Counted from the first letter of the stretch, positions 1-9,005 are shown. The stretch: 64,000 bases of DNA from Methylobacterium sp. 17Sr1-1 (GCF_003173775.1 NZ_CP029552.1:1220001-1284000), one strand, 5' to 3'. Numbers and translations are program-made. Notes: generated by a model from the sequence alone, not told the origin.

Positions 1-51
1 GTCAGGCTCATAACCTGAAGGTCACAGGTTCAAATCCTGTCCCCGCAACCA
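1..51 (+). tRNA. tRNA-Met (CAT anticodon), 3' part only
   Basis: The window opens inside a tRNA. The anticodon arm has loop CTCATAA with CAT at 9-11, closed by CAGG/CCTG. The T arm with the GGTTCAAATCC core lies at about 24-40, and the acceptor 3' strand ends in an encoded CCA at 49-51. The 5' half (acceptor 5' strand and D arm) lies outside the window, so elongator Met, initiator Met and a lysidine-modified Ile tRNA cannot be fully separated. Elongator Met is the most likely. Confidence 0.85.
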
Positions 52-58
52 AACAATA

Positions 59-91
59 AACCCCGCGTGGCGCGAGCCCCGCGGGGTTTTT
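59..91 (+). terminator. Intrinsic terminator after the tRNA
   Basis: The stem AACCCCGC (59-66) pairs with GCGGGGTT (81-88) and is followed by a T run (87-91). It lies 8 nt after the tRNA CCA end, as expected for its Rho-independent terminator. Confidence 0.8.
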
Positions 92-269
92 CGCGTTCGG
101 ATCCCTGCGCGACGCGTCGGGAAAGACCAGGCCAGTGCCGGTCGCGAACTGGACCAGCGCGAACGCACGGAACTGGCCGTAGGGGCCGGACCGGATCGCC
201 GGTATGGGCTCCGCTTGCCCGACACATCGGTGCCCGCGGGGCGGCACCTCGCTTCCGTCCGAGACCTCC

Positions 270-917
270 ATGCCCGATCCGACCTCCCTCGCCCTTTTCG
301 TCGCGGCGGCTCTCGTGCTGGCCGTCACGCCCGGCCCGGGGCTGTTCTACGTCGCGGCGCGAAGCCTCGCCGGGGGCCGGGCCGAAGGCGTGGCGTCCAG
401 CCTCGGCACGGGGCTCGGCGGCATGGTCCACGTCGTGGCGGGTGGGCTCGGCGTCTCCGCCCTGGTGCTCGCCAGCGCGGAGCTGTTCGCCGCCCTGAAG
501 CTCGTGGGGGCGGCCTACCTGATCTGGATCGGCTACCGCACGCTGCGCGCGGCCCGCCGGGAGGGAGAAGCCGCAATGCCGGCCGAAGCCGCGCTTGCCC
601 GTGGCTCCGCACGCGCCTTTCGCGAGGGCGTGCTGGTGGAAGCCCTGAACCCCAAGACGGCAGCGTTCTTCCTGGCCTTCCTGCCGCAATTCATCGACCC
701 GTCCGCCGGGCCGATCGTGCTGCAATTCGTGGTCCTGGGCTCGGTGTCGGTCGCCCTCAACACCCTGGCCGACCTCGCGGTCGCCGTCGCGGCCGGCCGC
801 CTGCGCCGAGGGGCCGCGTCCCGCCCCGGGCTGGTCCGCCGCCTGCGCGAAGCCTCCGGTGCCGCGATGATCGCGCTCGGCCTCGGCCTCGCCCTGGCGC
901 GGCGGCCCGCTGCCTGA
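270..917 (+). CDS. LysE/RhtB family translocator
   Basis: A 215-residue inner-membrane exporter of the LysE/RhtB family, which expels amino acids or related small metabolites. The N-terminus has the family signature PGPGLFYVAARSLAGGR just after the first membrane segment. A second conserved stretch, EALNPKTAAFFLAFLPQF, lies near the middle, and about six hydrophobic segments are visible. The ATG at 270 is chosen because the first membrane helix follows directly; an in-frame ATG at 204 would add a Cys/Pro-rich leader of no family character. It is followed 25 nt later by a DapA-like gene in the same direction. The substrate cannot be told from sequence. Confidence 0.9.
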   Translation: MPDPTSLALFVAAALVLAVTPGPGLFYVAARSLAGGRAEGVASSLGTGLGGMVHVVAGGLGVSALVLASAELFAALKLVGAAYLIWIGYRTLRAARREGEAAMPAEAALARGSARAFREGVLVEALNPKTAAFFLAFLPQFIDPSAGPIVLQFVVLGSVSVALNTLADLAVAVAAGRLRRGAASRPGLVRRLREASGAAMIALGLGLALARRPAA

Positions 918-942
918 CCCCGACCTCGAAAGGACCGATCCC

Positions 943-1833
943 ATGCGCTTCACCGGCCTCTCCGCCTTTCCGATCACGCCCGCCGCGCCCGAGGGCCGCG
1001 TCGACCTCCCGGCCCTGCGCCGGCTCGTCGCCCGCCTGTGCGGGGCGGGCGTCGATTCGATCGGTCTTCTCGGCAGCACCGGCTCCTACCCCTACCTCAC
1101 GCGCGAGGAGCGTCGCCGGGCGCTCGATGCGGCGCTCGACGAGGCCGGGGGACGGGTGCCGGTCATGGTCGGCGTCGGCGCGCTGCGGACGGACGAGGCC
1201 GTGCGGCTGGCGCAGGACGCGAGGTCGGCGGGCGCCGCGGCCGGGCTGCTGGCGGCGGTGTCCTACACGCCGCTCACCGACGACGAGGTGTTCGAGCATT
1301 TTTCGGCGGTGGCGCGGCAGAGCGGATTGCCGCTCTGCCTCTACGACAATCCCTCGACCACGCATTTCCGGTTCGGCACCGAGCTGATCGGCCGCGTGAG
1401 CCGGCTGCCCGGCATCGTCGCGGTGAAGAGCCCGGGCCAGGAGCCGCAGGCGGTGGCCGGGCATCTGGCGGGGCTTCGGGCCGTCGTCGCGCCGGACGTC
1501 TCCCTCGGCTATAGCGGCGACTGGACCACCACCGAGGCGCTCATCGCCGGCGCGGATGCCTGGTACAGCGTCGTCGCCGGGCTGTTTCCCCAGGCAGCCC
1601 TCGGCATCGTCCGCGCCGCGCAGCGCGGCGATGCGGCGGAGGCGCGGCGGCTCGATGCCCGGCTCGCGCCCCTCTGGACCCTGTTCCGGGAGTATTCGAG
1701 CCTGCGGGTGATGTTCGCCTGCGCCGATCTCCTCGACCTCTGTCACGCCGCGCCGCCGCGGCCGATCCTGCCGCTCGGCGAGGCGGCGCGGCGGCGCGTG
1801 GCCGAGGTGATCCGCGCACTCGATCTCGGGTAG
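943..1833 (+). CDS. Dihydrodipicolinate synthase/N-acetylneuraminate lyase family protein (DapA-like)
   Basis: A 296-residue class I aldolase/lyase of the DapA-NanA superfamily. A TIM barrel is indicated by the N-terminal LLGSTGSYPYLTREER motif (2-oxoacid carboxylate-binding loop), the Tyr of CLYDNPSTT and the Schiff-base Lys in GIVAVKSPG. The canonical DapA version of the Lys region is KDSSGD-like, so this is probably a paralogue acting on another 2-oxoacid adduct rather than the lysine-pathway enzyme. It sits 25 nt after a LysE exporter and may be co-transcribed. Exact substrate unknown. Confidence 0.85.
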   Translation: MRFTGLSAFPITPAAPEGRVDLPALRRLVARLCGAGVDSIGLLGSTGSYPYLTREERRRALDAALDEAGGRVPVMVGVGALRTDEAVRLAQDARSAGAAAGLLAAVSYTPLTDDEVFEHFSAVARQSGLPLCLYDNPSTTHFRFGTELIGRVSRLPGIVAVKSPGQEPQAVAGHLAGLRAVVAPDVSLGYSGDWTTTEALIAGADAWYSVVAGLFPQAALGIVRAAQRGDAAEARRLDARLAPLWTLFREYSSLRVMFACADLLDLCHAAPPRPILPLGEAARRRVAEVIRALDLG

Positions 1834-2028
1834 GCCGGGCGCGCGCAGCACCCTCCCCAGGTCGATTAAGGTGCCCTGCGTCGGAAGGCGCCGCCGTCGC
1901 GACTGGCCCGGCCGTTGCTTTCCCTGACGGCCGGTGGCTGATACCGGCGGGATCGACCCCTTTCCGAAGGAACGCGCGTGCGCCATGGCATCGACAGGCT
2001 CGCCTCACGCGACCGGCGGGTCTGAGCG

Positions 2029-3387
2029 GTGAATACCCGCCCGCAAGCCCCGCTCGATCCGCGTGTCGGCACCCTCCTCGCCGAGATCGCGGCGGGGAAC
2101 GGCGCGGCCCTGGACCGGGACGGCCGGCCCCTCGACCTGCGCGCCGCGGATCTGAGCCGCCAGCACCTCGCGCCGCTCGCCGGGGAGGCGGCGTGGTGGG
2201 ATGCGGACCGCCAGGGCCTGAACCTCGCAGGCGCCGCGATGCCCGGCAGCGACCTGGAGCAGGCCGACCTCACCGGTGCCACCCTGAAGCGCGCCCGGCT
2301 CGGCGGGGCGCTGGCCCGCTCGGCGAATTTTTCGGGAGCGCTGATCGAGGAGGCGGATTTCGGCAAGGCCGACCTCAGCGGCGCCCGCTTCACCGGCGTG
2401 GCGGGCGGGCAGGCGGACTTCACCGAGGCGATGCTGGAGGATGCGAGCTTCCGGGACGCCTCCTTGCGCTTCGCACGCCTGCCGCGCAGCCTGCTCGATG
2501 GCGCGGATTTCTCCGGCGCCGACCTGTGGGGGGCCGACTTCACGGGGGCCGACGCCGACTACACCCGGTTTCGCGGCGCGCGCCTCGACGAGGTGAACCT
2601 CTCCGACACCAACCTGACCCACGCCGATTTCGAGGGCGCGAGCCTGACCAAGGCGCGGCTCGTCGGCTCGCGCCTGCGCAGCGCCAAGCTGAGCGGCGCC
2701 AAGCTCGACGGAGCGGATCTCTCGGGCGCCGACCTGTCGGCCGCGATGCTGGTGCGGCTCGATCTCTCCTCCTGCGCCCTGCGCCACGCGCGCTTCGCCG
2801 GCGCCTGGCTCAACGGCACCCGGTTTCGCGCCGCGCAGATCGGCGAGGCGGTGGGCGAGGAGGTCGCCGGCGAGTACGAGGCGGCGAAGGCGAGCTACCT
2901 GGCGCTGGAGCAGAATTTCGAGAGCATCGGCAGCCGCGACGAGGCCGGCTGGGCCTATCGCCGGCGCCGGCGCATGGGCCGGTTGCATGCCGGAGCGCTG
3001 TTCCGGGCCGCGTGGCGGGAGCGCGAGCGCAACGGCCTCCTGCGCCACGGCTACCGCTGGCTCGCCGACCGCTTCGTCGAGTGGCTGTGCGATTACGGCG
3101 AGAGCCTGTCGCGGCTGTTTCGCGCCTTCGCGGTGCTGATCGTGGTCTTCGCCGGGCTGTTCGGCCTCACCGGCGGCCTGATCCCGGAGGGCAGCGGCGC
3201 GCCGACCTACAACGCCCTCGATCTCCTGAGCTACAGCGCCCTGAACATGATGACGGCGAACCCGCCGGAGATCGGCATCAAGCCGGTCGGACGGGTCACC
3301 AACCTGCTGGTCGGGGTGCAGGGCGGGACCGGCATCGTGCTGATGGGGCTGTTCGGCTTCGTGCTGGGGAACCGGCTGCGGCGGTGA
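2029..3387 (+). CDS. Pentapeptide-repeat protein with C-terminal membrane (ion-channel-like) domain
   Basis: A 452-residue protein starting at GTG 2029. Residues about 60-265 are a long run of A(D/N)LXX-type pentapeptide repeats (for example ADLSGADLSAAML), which fold as a right-handed beta helix. A charged linker (about 285-350) follows, with many Arg/Tyr residues. The C-terminus (about 360-452) has two hydrophobic helices around a loop (ALDLLSYSALNMMTANPPE), resembling the two-helix pore of Ion_trans_2 channels seen in other pentapeptide-repeat proteins. No selectivity-filter TVGYG is visible, so a channel function is inference only. It stands alone, about 195 nt after the DapA-like gene. 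Confidence 0.8.
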   Translation: MNTRPQAPLDPRVGTLLAEIAAGNGAALDRDGRPLDLRAADLSRQHLAPLAGEAAWWDADRQGLNLAGAAMPGSDLEQADLTGATLKRARLGGALARSANFSGALIEEADFGKADLSGARFTGVAGGQADFTEAMLEDASFRDASLRFARLPRSLLDGADFSGADLWGADFTGADADYTRFRGARLDEVNLSDTNLTHADFEGASLTKARLVGSRLRSAKLSGAKLDGADLSGADLSAAMLVRLDLSSCALRHARFAGAWLNGTRFRAAQIGEAVGEEVAGEYEAAKASYLALEQNFESIGSRDEAGWAYRRRRRMGRLHAGALFRAAWRERERNGLLRHGYRWLADRFVEWLCDYGESLSRLFRAFAVLIVVFAGLFGLTGGLIPEGSGAPTYNALDLLSYSALNMMTANPPEIGIKPVGRVTNLLVGVQGGTGIVLMGLFGFVLGNRLRR

Positions 3388-3393
3388 TCCCGC

Positions 3394-5283
3394 TCAACCC
3401 GGCGCGACCACCATCGGCAGATCCGCGGGCGGCGCGTAACCTGCGAGATCGAGCACCCACCGTCCCTCCCCGTCCGGCCCGGGCGCGTCGGCCGTGAAGC
3501 CGAGGCGTGGATAGAGATCCGCCACCATCCCGTTGCGCCCGCTCGGGCGGTAGAGGCCGACGAGGCGCCGGGCGCCCCGGCGCGCGGCCTCCGCCGCCAG
3601 GATAGCCAGAATCCCCTCCTCCACCCGCCGCCCGATGACGCGGCAGCTCATCAGCCAGGTCTCGACGACGAGGTCGTCGCCGGCGAACCGGCCGATCGCG
3701 ACGGCGATCACGCCGTTGTCGCCGAGCCGGTCGGTGAGGCGACATTGCAGCGTGAGGGCGGCGGGATCCCCGATCAGCGCGGCGGCCTCGGCCTCGCGCA
3801 GGCGCCGGGTGGTGAGGTTGAACTGATTGGTCTTGTTGACGAGCTGGACGATGCGCGGGAGCCCGATCGCGTCGAACGGGCGCCAGACGAGCCGCATGCC
3901 GAGCCCCGCCAGGGTCGCGGCGAGATCGGTGCCGGCCGGGGCCGGGCGAAGGCGGTCCGGCGCGTAGGCTGTCGCGCGCCCGCGATCCTCCTCGGTCAGG
4001 GTCACGGCCTCGAAGTAGCCCGCATCCGCCAAGCGGCGGGCGACGAGCGCCGGCTCGTCGGGCACCTCCGGCACCGCCACCATCGGCAGATGCGCACGCA
4101 CCAGGGCGCGCTCGAACGGGTTGTCGTCGACGAAGACCAGCGCGTCGAGGCCGAGGCGGAGGTCCTGCGCGATGCGCCGGAGGTTCGTCGCCTTGTCGTC
4201 CCAGTTCGCCACGAAGGCGGCGAAGTCGGGCAGGCGCAGGAGCATGTCGGGATGCTCGGCGAAGGGCCGTCGCGCCAGCGCGGGGTCGTTCTTCGAGCAG
4301 ACGGCCAGCACGACGCCGCGGCGCGTCAGGTCGCGGGCGTAGGATTGGAGAGCGAGGAAGGATTCGCCCAGCGCGCTGCCCTGCCCGACCACGATTCCGT
4401 CGAGGCCGTCCTCACCGACCGTCCCGCCCCAGAGCGTGTCGTCGAGGTCGAGCACCAGGGCCTTCGCCGAGCGGCCGAGCCGGGCCCCGACCAGCCGGGC
4501 GACGAGGTCGCCGTAGAGCGGCCCGGCGGCCGGCGTCACCGCCTGGCGGGCCCGCAGCCACAGGGCCGGATCGTGCCACGAATCGAGGCCGTCGCGCGAG
4601 ACGGCGTCGTCGAGGGCGAGGAGGTCGACGCCCTCCTCCACCGCCGCGTCCCGCAAGGCGGCGTTGAGGCGGGCGGTGCGGGCGGCGAGCGAGCCCGGCA
4701 TCCGGTGCTCGTTGGCGCCCAGCAGGGGGAGCGCCGTCGGCAGCAGCGCCTGCTGGATCACCGTGCAGCCATGCGCGGCCTTCGCCCGCGCCCAGAGGGC
4801 GCGCAGCCGGTCGAGCGCACCGGCGATGCCGGCCGCCTCCGGCCCGGCGGCCGGATCGCCGGGCCCTAGGAGATCGACGGCATCGAGGGCGAGGAGCACG
4901 ATGTCGGGCCGGGCGGCGCGCAGCGATTCGCCGTCGATGTCCCGATGGTACTGGCCGTAGGCGCCCTCCCACACCGTCAGTCGGAGGTCGCGGCGCAACG
5001 CCCCGACCCGGATCCCGGCCGCGAGATGCGACAGCGTCGAGGAACCGAGGAGCGCGAGCCGCACGGCCGGGCCGGCCGGAGATTCTTCGGGCAAGCGCCG
5101 CGGCTCAAGGAAGCGCCGCTGCACGACCCGGTCGAGCCGGTTGGTCCGCGCCGGGTCGAGGCGGGTGCGGGAGAGCGCCGCGAGCGCGTCCCAGGCTTGC
5201 GGGTCGGGCAGCGCCTCCGCCGCGGCGAGGCGGGCGGCGAAATCCCGCGGCGGCTCGGGCAGCCAGGACAGGTCGGCCGTCAC
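3394..5283 (-). CDS. FkbH-like HAD-IIIC phosphatase/acyltransferase (glyceryl-ACP forming type)
   Basis: A 629-residue FkbH-family protein. Residues about 70-260 form an N-terminal SGNH-like region (LGSSTLSHLAAG; WEGAYGQYHRD). The HAD core has motif I DLDDT at 279-283 (LDLDDTLWGG) and VFVDDNPFER at 383-392. NQFNLTTRR (486-494) precedes a GNAT-like C-terminal domain (about 500-600). Family members dephosphorylate 1,3-bisphosphoglycerate and load the glyceryl unit onto an acyl carrier protein. The start is GTG 5283, which overlaps the stop of the upstream ACP gene by 4 nt (GTGA), so the partner ACP is almost certainly the product of that gene. No polyketide synthase is nearby. Confidence 0.9.
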   Translation of the reverse strand: MTADLSWLPEPPRDFAARLAAAEALPDPQAWDALAALSRTRLDPARTNRLDRVVQRRFLEPRRLPEESPAGPAVRLALLGSSTLSHLAAGIRVGALRRDLRLTVWEGAYGQYHRDIDGESLRAARPDIVLLALDAVDLLGPGDPAAGPEAAGIAGALDRLRALWARAKAAHGCTVIQQALLPTALPLLGANEHRMPGSLAARTARLNAALRDAAVEEGVDLLALDDAVSRDGLDSWHDPALWLRARQAVTPAAGPLYGDLVARLVGARLGRSAKALVLDLDDTLWGGTVGEDGLDGIVVGQGSALGESFLALQSYARDLTRRGVVLAVCSKNDPALARRPFAEHPDMLLRLPDFAAFVANWDDKATNLRRIAQDLRLGLDALVFVDDNPFERALVRAHLPMVAVPEVPDEPALVARRLADAGYFEAVTLTEEDRGRATAYAPDRLRPAPAGTDLAATLAGLGMRLVWRPFDAIGLPRIVQLVNKTNQFNLTTRRLREAEAAALIGDPAALTLQCRLTDRLGDNGVIAVAIGRFAGDDLVVETWLMSCRVIGRRVEEGILAILAAEAARRGARRLVGLYRPSGRNGMVADLYPRLGFTADAPGPDGEGRWVLDLAGYAPPADLPMVVAPG

Positions 5284-5522
5284 GCCTGAGCCTTGCGGGC
5301 GACGAGCGCCGCGAGATCGCCGACGCGCGACAGGCCGTCGACCTCCCGGGTCGTGAGCTTGATGCGAAAATGCGCTTCGACCGCAATGACGAGCTCGATC
5401 ATCCGGGTCGAGTCCCAGCCCTCGACATCCTCCGCGGTCAGGTCCGGCGTGAGCCTGACCGGCTCGCCGAAAACCTCCTCGAAGAGCGGGGCGAGGGCCG
5501 CCAGCGCCTCCGCTTCGGTCAC
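5280..5522 (-). CDS. Acyl carrier protein, partner of the FkbH-like protein
   Basis: An 80-residue stand-alone carrier protein from GTG 5522. The phosphopantetheine serine is Ser38 in GWDSTRMIELVIAVE, which matches the D-S-hydrophobic motif of PP-binding proteins. It is translationally coupled on both sides: its start overlaps the LysE gene stop by 4 nt, and its stop overlaps the fkbH-like start by 4 nt. By family and context it should carry a glyceryl-type unit rather than a fatty acid. The start is easily missed because the frame is open well upstream; GTG 5522 gives the length usual for such ACPs. Confidence 0.85.
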   Translation of the reverse strand: MTEAEALAALAPLFEEVFGEPVRLTPDLTAEDVEGWDSTRMIELVIAVEAHFRIKLTTREVDGLSRVGDLAALVARKAQA

Positions 5523-6142
5523 GGCGTCAGCCGCGCGGTAAGGAGCTTCAGGCTCGCGCCAGTGAACAGCACGGCGAAGATGCCGTCGAACCAGCGCCGC
5601 AGGCGCCGGTAGCCGTGGGCGAGGCGCCGGTTCGAGAACGCCCAGGCATAGCCGGTGAAGATCAGCGTGCTCTGCAGGCCGACCGCCGCGATCACCAGCG
5701 CCAGTTCGGCGCGGGAGGTCTCGGCCGAGAGGCCGAGCGTGTAGAGCGAGCCGAAGAACAGGATCGCCTTCGGGTTGGTCAGGTGCAGAGCGAGCCCCTT
5801 GATGTAGTTCCGCGAGGTCGAGGCCCGGCTCAGGGACGCCTCCGGCGGTCCCTCGATCGCGCTGCGGGCGGATTTGAGCGCGAGCAGCATCAGGTAGGCG
5901 CCGCCGGCGTAGCGCAGGAATTCGAGGGCCCAGGCGCTCGAGGCCATCACCGCCGCGAGTCCGAGCGCCGCGGCGATCGACCACATCAGCGATCCGGTCA
6001 CGACGCCGAGCGCCAGGGTCAGGCCGGCGCGGCGCCCGGCCTGCATCGCCGTGTCGGCGATCGCCACCGTCGCGGGGCCGGGACTGGCGGTGGAGACGAA
6101 GGCCGCCGCGAGGATCAGCGGCAGGTTGATCGAGAGGGACAT
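5519..6142 (-). CDS. LysE family translocator
   Basis: A 207-residue six-helix exporter. The start at 6142 gives the usual LysE N-terminus, with STASPGPATVAIADTAMQAGRR after the first helix and HLTNPKAILFFGSLYTLG in the middle. It is the first gene of a three-gene minus-strand unit with the ACP and FkbH-like genes, joined by a 4-nt GTGA overlap. The tight coupling suggests, without proof, that it exports a metabolite derived from the carrier-bound unit. Confidence 0.88.
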   Translation of the reverse strand: MSLSINLPLILAAAFVSTASPGPATVAIADTAMQAGRRAGLTLALGVVTGSLMWSIAAALGLAAVMASSAWALEFLRYAGGAYLMLLALKSARSAIEGPPEASLSRASTSRNYIKGLALHLTNPKAILFFGSLYTLGLSAETSRAELALVIAAVGLQSTLIFTGYAWAFSNRRLAHGYRRLRRWFDGIFAVLFTGASLKLLTARLTP

Positions 6143-6339
6143 CGGGCCGGCCTGTCGGTGATGCGCCGCGGGGTAGCGTCGGCGGGAGGGTGCCGTGCTC
6201 GACCGTCCTTCCGCAAGGGCCGGTTCGCGCCCCTCGCGCGAGCCGTGCCCTGCGCGCCGGGGTGGGCTGTCAGCCCGCGTCTTGCATGACCGGCGCAAGT
6301 TGCTAGCTCACGCTGACAAGAATTCCGGAGAGCCCCGGC

Positions 6340-8697
6340 ATGAACGCCCGTCCCGACGCCCGCGACTTCGCCACTCCGCAGAAATTCGGCATCGGGCAGC
6401 CGGTGCCGCGGGCCGAGGACCCGGTGCTGGTGCGGGGCGAGGGGCGCTACACCGACGACCTCGCCCTCGACGGCCAGGCCTACGGCGTGTTCGTGCGCAG
6501 TCCGATCGCCCACGGCCACCTGCGGGGGATCGACGCCGAGGCGGCGCTCGCCATGCCGGGCGTGCTCGCGGTGATCACCGCCGCCGACCTCGACGGCTAC
6601 GGCACGATCGGCAACGCCCTGCCGTTCAAGAATCAGGACGGCACGCCGATGCGCAAGCCGGCCCACCCGTCCCTCAGCCTCGACCGGGTGCGCTACGTCG
6701 GCGAGCCGGTCGCCCTGGTGGTGGCCGAGACCCTGGCCGAGGCCCGCGACGCCGCGGAGGCCGTGGTGCTCGACATCGAGGACCTGCCCGTCGTGACGAC
6801 GCCCGACGAGGCGGCGGCCGAGGGCGCCCCCCTCCTCCACGACGACGCGCCCGGCAACCTCGCCCTCGACTTCCGCACCGGCGACCAGGCGGCGACCGAG
6901 GCGGCCTTTGCCAAGGCGGCTCACGTCACTTCCCTCGACCTCCTCAACAACCGCCTCGTCATCAACCCGATGGAGCCGCGCTCCGCGATCGGCGTCTACG
7001 AGCCGCAAGACGGGCGCTTCACCCTGCATGTCGGCTCGCAGGGCGTGTTCGGCCTGCGCAACAACCTCGCCGACGGCGTCCTGAAGCAGCCGCGCGACAA
7101 GGTGCGGGTGCTCACCGGCAATGTCGGCGGCTCCTTCGGCATGAAGGCGCCGGTCTATCCGGAATACCTGCCGCTGCTCGAGGCCGCCAAGCGCCTCGGC
7201 CGGCCGGTGAAGTGGACCGACCTGCGCTCCGAGAGCTTCCTATCCGACCACCACGGCCGCGACGTCGCGGTGACGGCCGATCTGGCGCTGGATCCGCAAG
7301 GCAACTTCCTCGCCTTCCGGGTGAAGGGCCGCGCCAATATGGGCGGCTACCTCAACCCGCTGGCGCCGCTGTTCCAGACCGTGAACATCGCCCGCAACAT
7401 GGTCGGCGTGTACCGCACCCCCGTCTTCGACGTGGAGGTCGCCTGCCTGTTCACCAACACCACGCCGATCGGCGCCTACCGCGGCGCCGGGCGGCCGGAG
7501 GGCAACTACTTCATCGAGCGCCTGATCGATACCGCCGCCGCCGAGATGAACCTCGACCGGGTCGAGTTGCGGCGTCGCAACCACATCCGCCCGGCGGACA
7601 TGCCCTACAAGGCCCCGTCCGGCCTCACCTACGACAGCGGCGACTTCCCGGCGGTGCTCGACCGGGCGCTCGCCGCCGCCGACTGGGACGGTTTCGCCGC
7701 GCGGCGCGCCGAGAGCGAGGCGAACGGCAAGCTCCGGGGCATCGGCATCGGCGACTATCTCGAGATCACGGCGCCGCCGCAGAACGAGATGGGCGGTATC
7801 CGCTTCGAGGCCGACGGGACGGTGACGATCGTCACCGGCACCCTCGATTACGGGCAGGGTCACCTGACGCCCTTCGCCCAGGTGCTGCACGACCGCCTCG
7901 GCATCCCCCTCGACCGCATCCGGCTGCTCCAGGGCGACAGCGACCAGCTCATCGCCGGCGGCGGCACCGGCGGCTCGAAATCGCTGATGGCGAGCGGCAC
8001 GGCCCTGGTCGAGGCCGGCGACCTCGTGATCGCCAAGGGCCGCGAGGCCGCGGCGTCCGTGCTCGAGGCCGGCCCCGCCGACATCGAGTTCCGCGAGGGC
8101 CGCTTCACCATCGCCGGGACCGACCGGGGCATCGGCCTGCTCGACCTCGCCGCCAAGGTGCGGGCCGGCCTGCCCGACCCGGCAGCGCCGAAGAGCCTCG
8201 ACGTCGCCCACACCCACAAGGAATCGCCCTCGGCCTTCCCGAACGGCTGCCACGTCGCCGAGGTCGAGGTCGATCCCGAGACCGGCGTGGCGACCGTGGT
8301 CCGCTACACCACCGTCAACGATTTCGGCACGCTGGTGAACCCGATGCTGGTCGAGGGCCAGCTCCATGGCGGCGTGGTCCAGGGCATCGGCCAGGCGCTC
8401 ATGGAGCGCACGGCCTATGACGAGCAGGGCCAGCTCGTGACCGGCTCGTTCATGGATTACTGCCTGCCGCGCGCCTCCGACGCGCCGTTCATGGGCTTCG
8501 AGAGCCATGCCGTGCCCGCCACCACCAACCCGCTCGGGGTGAAGGGTTGCGGCGAGGCGGGCTGCGCCGGCTCGCTGCCGTCGGTGATGAACGCCCTCGT
8601 CGACGCCCTGCGCCCCCGCGGCATCCGCCACATCAACATGCCGGCGACGCCGCAGGCGATCTGGTCGGCGCTGCAGGATGCGGGGAGCGCCGCATGA
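6340..8697 (+). CDS. Xanthine dehydrogenase family protein, molybdopterin-binding (CoxL-like) subunit
   Basis: A 785-residue large subunit of the molybdenum hydroxylase family, with the aldehyde oxidase a/b hammerhead at the N-terminus (RAEDPVLVRGEGRYTDDL) and the molybdopterin-binding domain after it. The active-site loop reads AYRGAGR (379-385). That is the form II motif, not the AYXCSFR loop of true CO dehydrogenase. The catalytic glutamate lies in GCGEAGC (Glu739). Such enzymes hydroxylate aldehydes or N-heterocycles and normally need an iron-sulfur (CoxS) and an FAD (CoxM) subunit; neither is adjacent here. The stop overlaps the DUF2218 start by 4 nt (ATGA). Confidence 0.9.
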   Translation: MNARPDARDFATPQKFGIGQPVPRAEDPVLVRGEGRYTDDLALDGQAYGVFVRSPIAHGHLRGIDAEAALAMPGVLAVITAADLDGYGTIGNALPFKNQDGTPMRKPAHPSLSLDRVRYVGEPVALVVAETLAEARDAAEAVVLDIEDLPVVTTPDEAAAEGAPLLHDDAPGNLALDFRTGDQAATEAAFAKAAHVTSLDLLNNRLVINPMEPRSAIGVYEPQDGRFTLHVGSQGVFGLRNNLADGVLKQPRDKVRVLTGNVGGSFGMKAPVYPEYLPLLEAAKRLGRPVKWTDLRSESFLSDHHGRDVAVTADLALDPQGNFLAFRVKGRANMGGYLNPLAPLFQTVNIARNMVGVYRTPVFDVEVACLFTNTTPIGAYRGAGRPEGNYFIERLIDTAAAEMNLDRVELRRRNHIRPADMPYKAPSGLTYDSGDFPAVLDRALAAADWDGFAARRAESEANGKLRGIGIGDYLEITAPPQNEMGGIRFEADGTVTIVTGTLDYGQGHLTPFAQVLHDRLGIPLDRIRLLQGDSDQLIAGGGTGGSKSLMASGTALVEAGDLVIAKGREAAASVLEAGPADIEFREGRFTIAGTDRGIGLLDLAAKVRAGLPDPAAPKSLDVAHTHKESPSAFPNGCHVAEVEVDPETGVATVVRYTTVNDFGTLVNPMLVEGQLHGGVVQGIGQALMERTAYDEQGQLVTGSFMDYCLPRASDAPFMGFESHAVPATTNPLGVKGCGEAGCAGSLPSVMNALVDALRPRGIRHINMPATPQAIWSALQDAGSAA

Positions 8698-9005
8698 GCG
8701 AGCCCGTCACCCTGGCGGCGCAGGCCCGCGTCGATACGGAGAGCGGGAGCCGCTACCTGACCCAGCTGTGCAAGCACTGGAGCCACAAGTTCCCCGAGAC
8801 CACCTTCACGCCGGAGCGCGGCGTGGTGCCGTTCGGGGAAGGCCGTCGCTTCACGGCCGAAGCCGACCCGGAGGGCCTGACCCTGCGGGTCGAGGCGCCC
8901 GATCTCGACGCGCTGACCCGGATGCAGAGCGTGGTGGCCGAGCACCTCGCCCGCTTCGCCTTCCGGGAGGATCTGGGCGGGATCGCCTGGACGCGGGTGG
9001 GGTAA
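8694..9005 (+). CDS. DUF2218 domain-containing protein
   Basis: A 103-residue protein with the DUF2218 pattern: RYLTQLCKHWSHKFPE near residues 20-35 and HLARFAFREDLGGIAW at the C-terminus. Its molecular function is not known. It is translationally coupled (ATGA overlap at 8694) to the molybdenum hydroxylase large subunit, so the two products are probably made together. The start is fixed by that overlap. Confidence 0.85.
   Translation: MSEPVTLAAQARVDTESGSRYLTQLCKHWSHKFPETTFTPERGVVPFGEGRRFTAEADPEGLTLRVEAPDLDALTRMQSVVAEHLARFAFREDLGGIAWTRVG

Noticed and set aside
8..328. Minus-strand frames ending in LVAGTGFEPVTFRL- or WLRGQDLNL-type sequences at the tRNA
   Set aside because: Such peptides arise from the reverse complement of tRNA genes and are a well-known annotation artefact; they overlap the tRNA and its terminator.
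6340..8697. True CO dehydrogenase
   Set aside because: The active-site loop is AYRGAGR, not AYXCSFR, and no coxS or coxM genes are adjacent.
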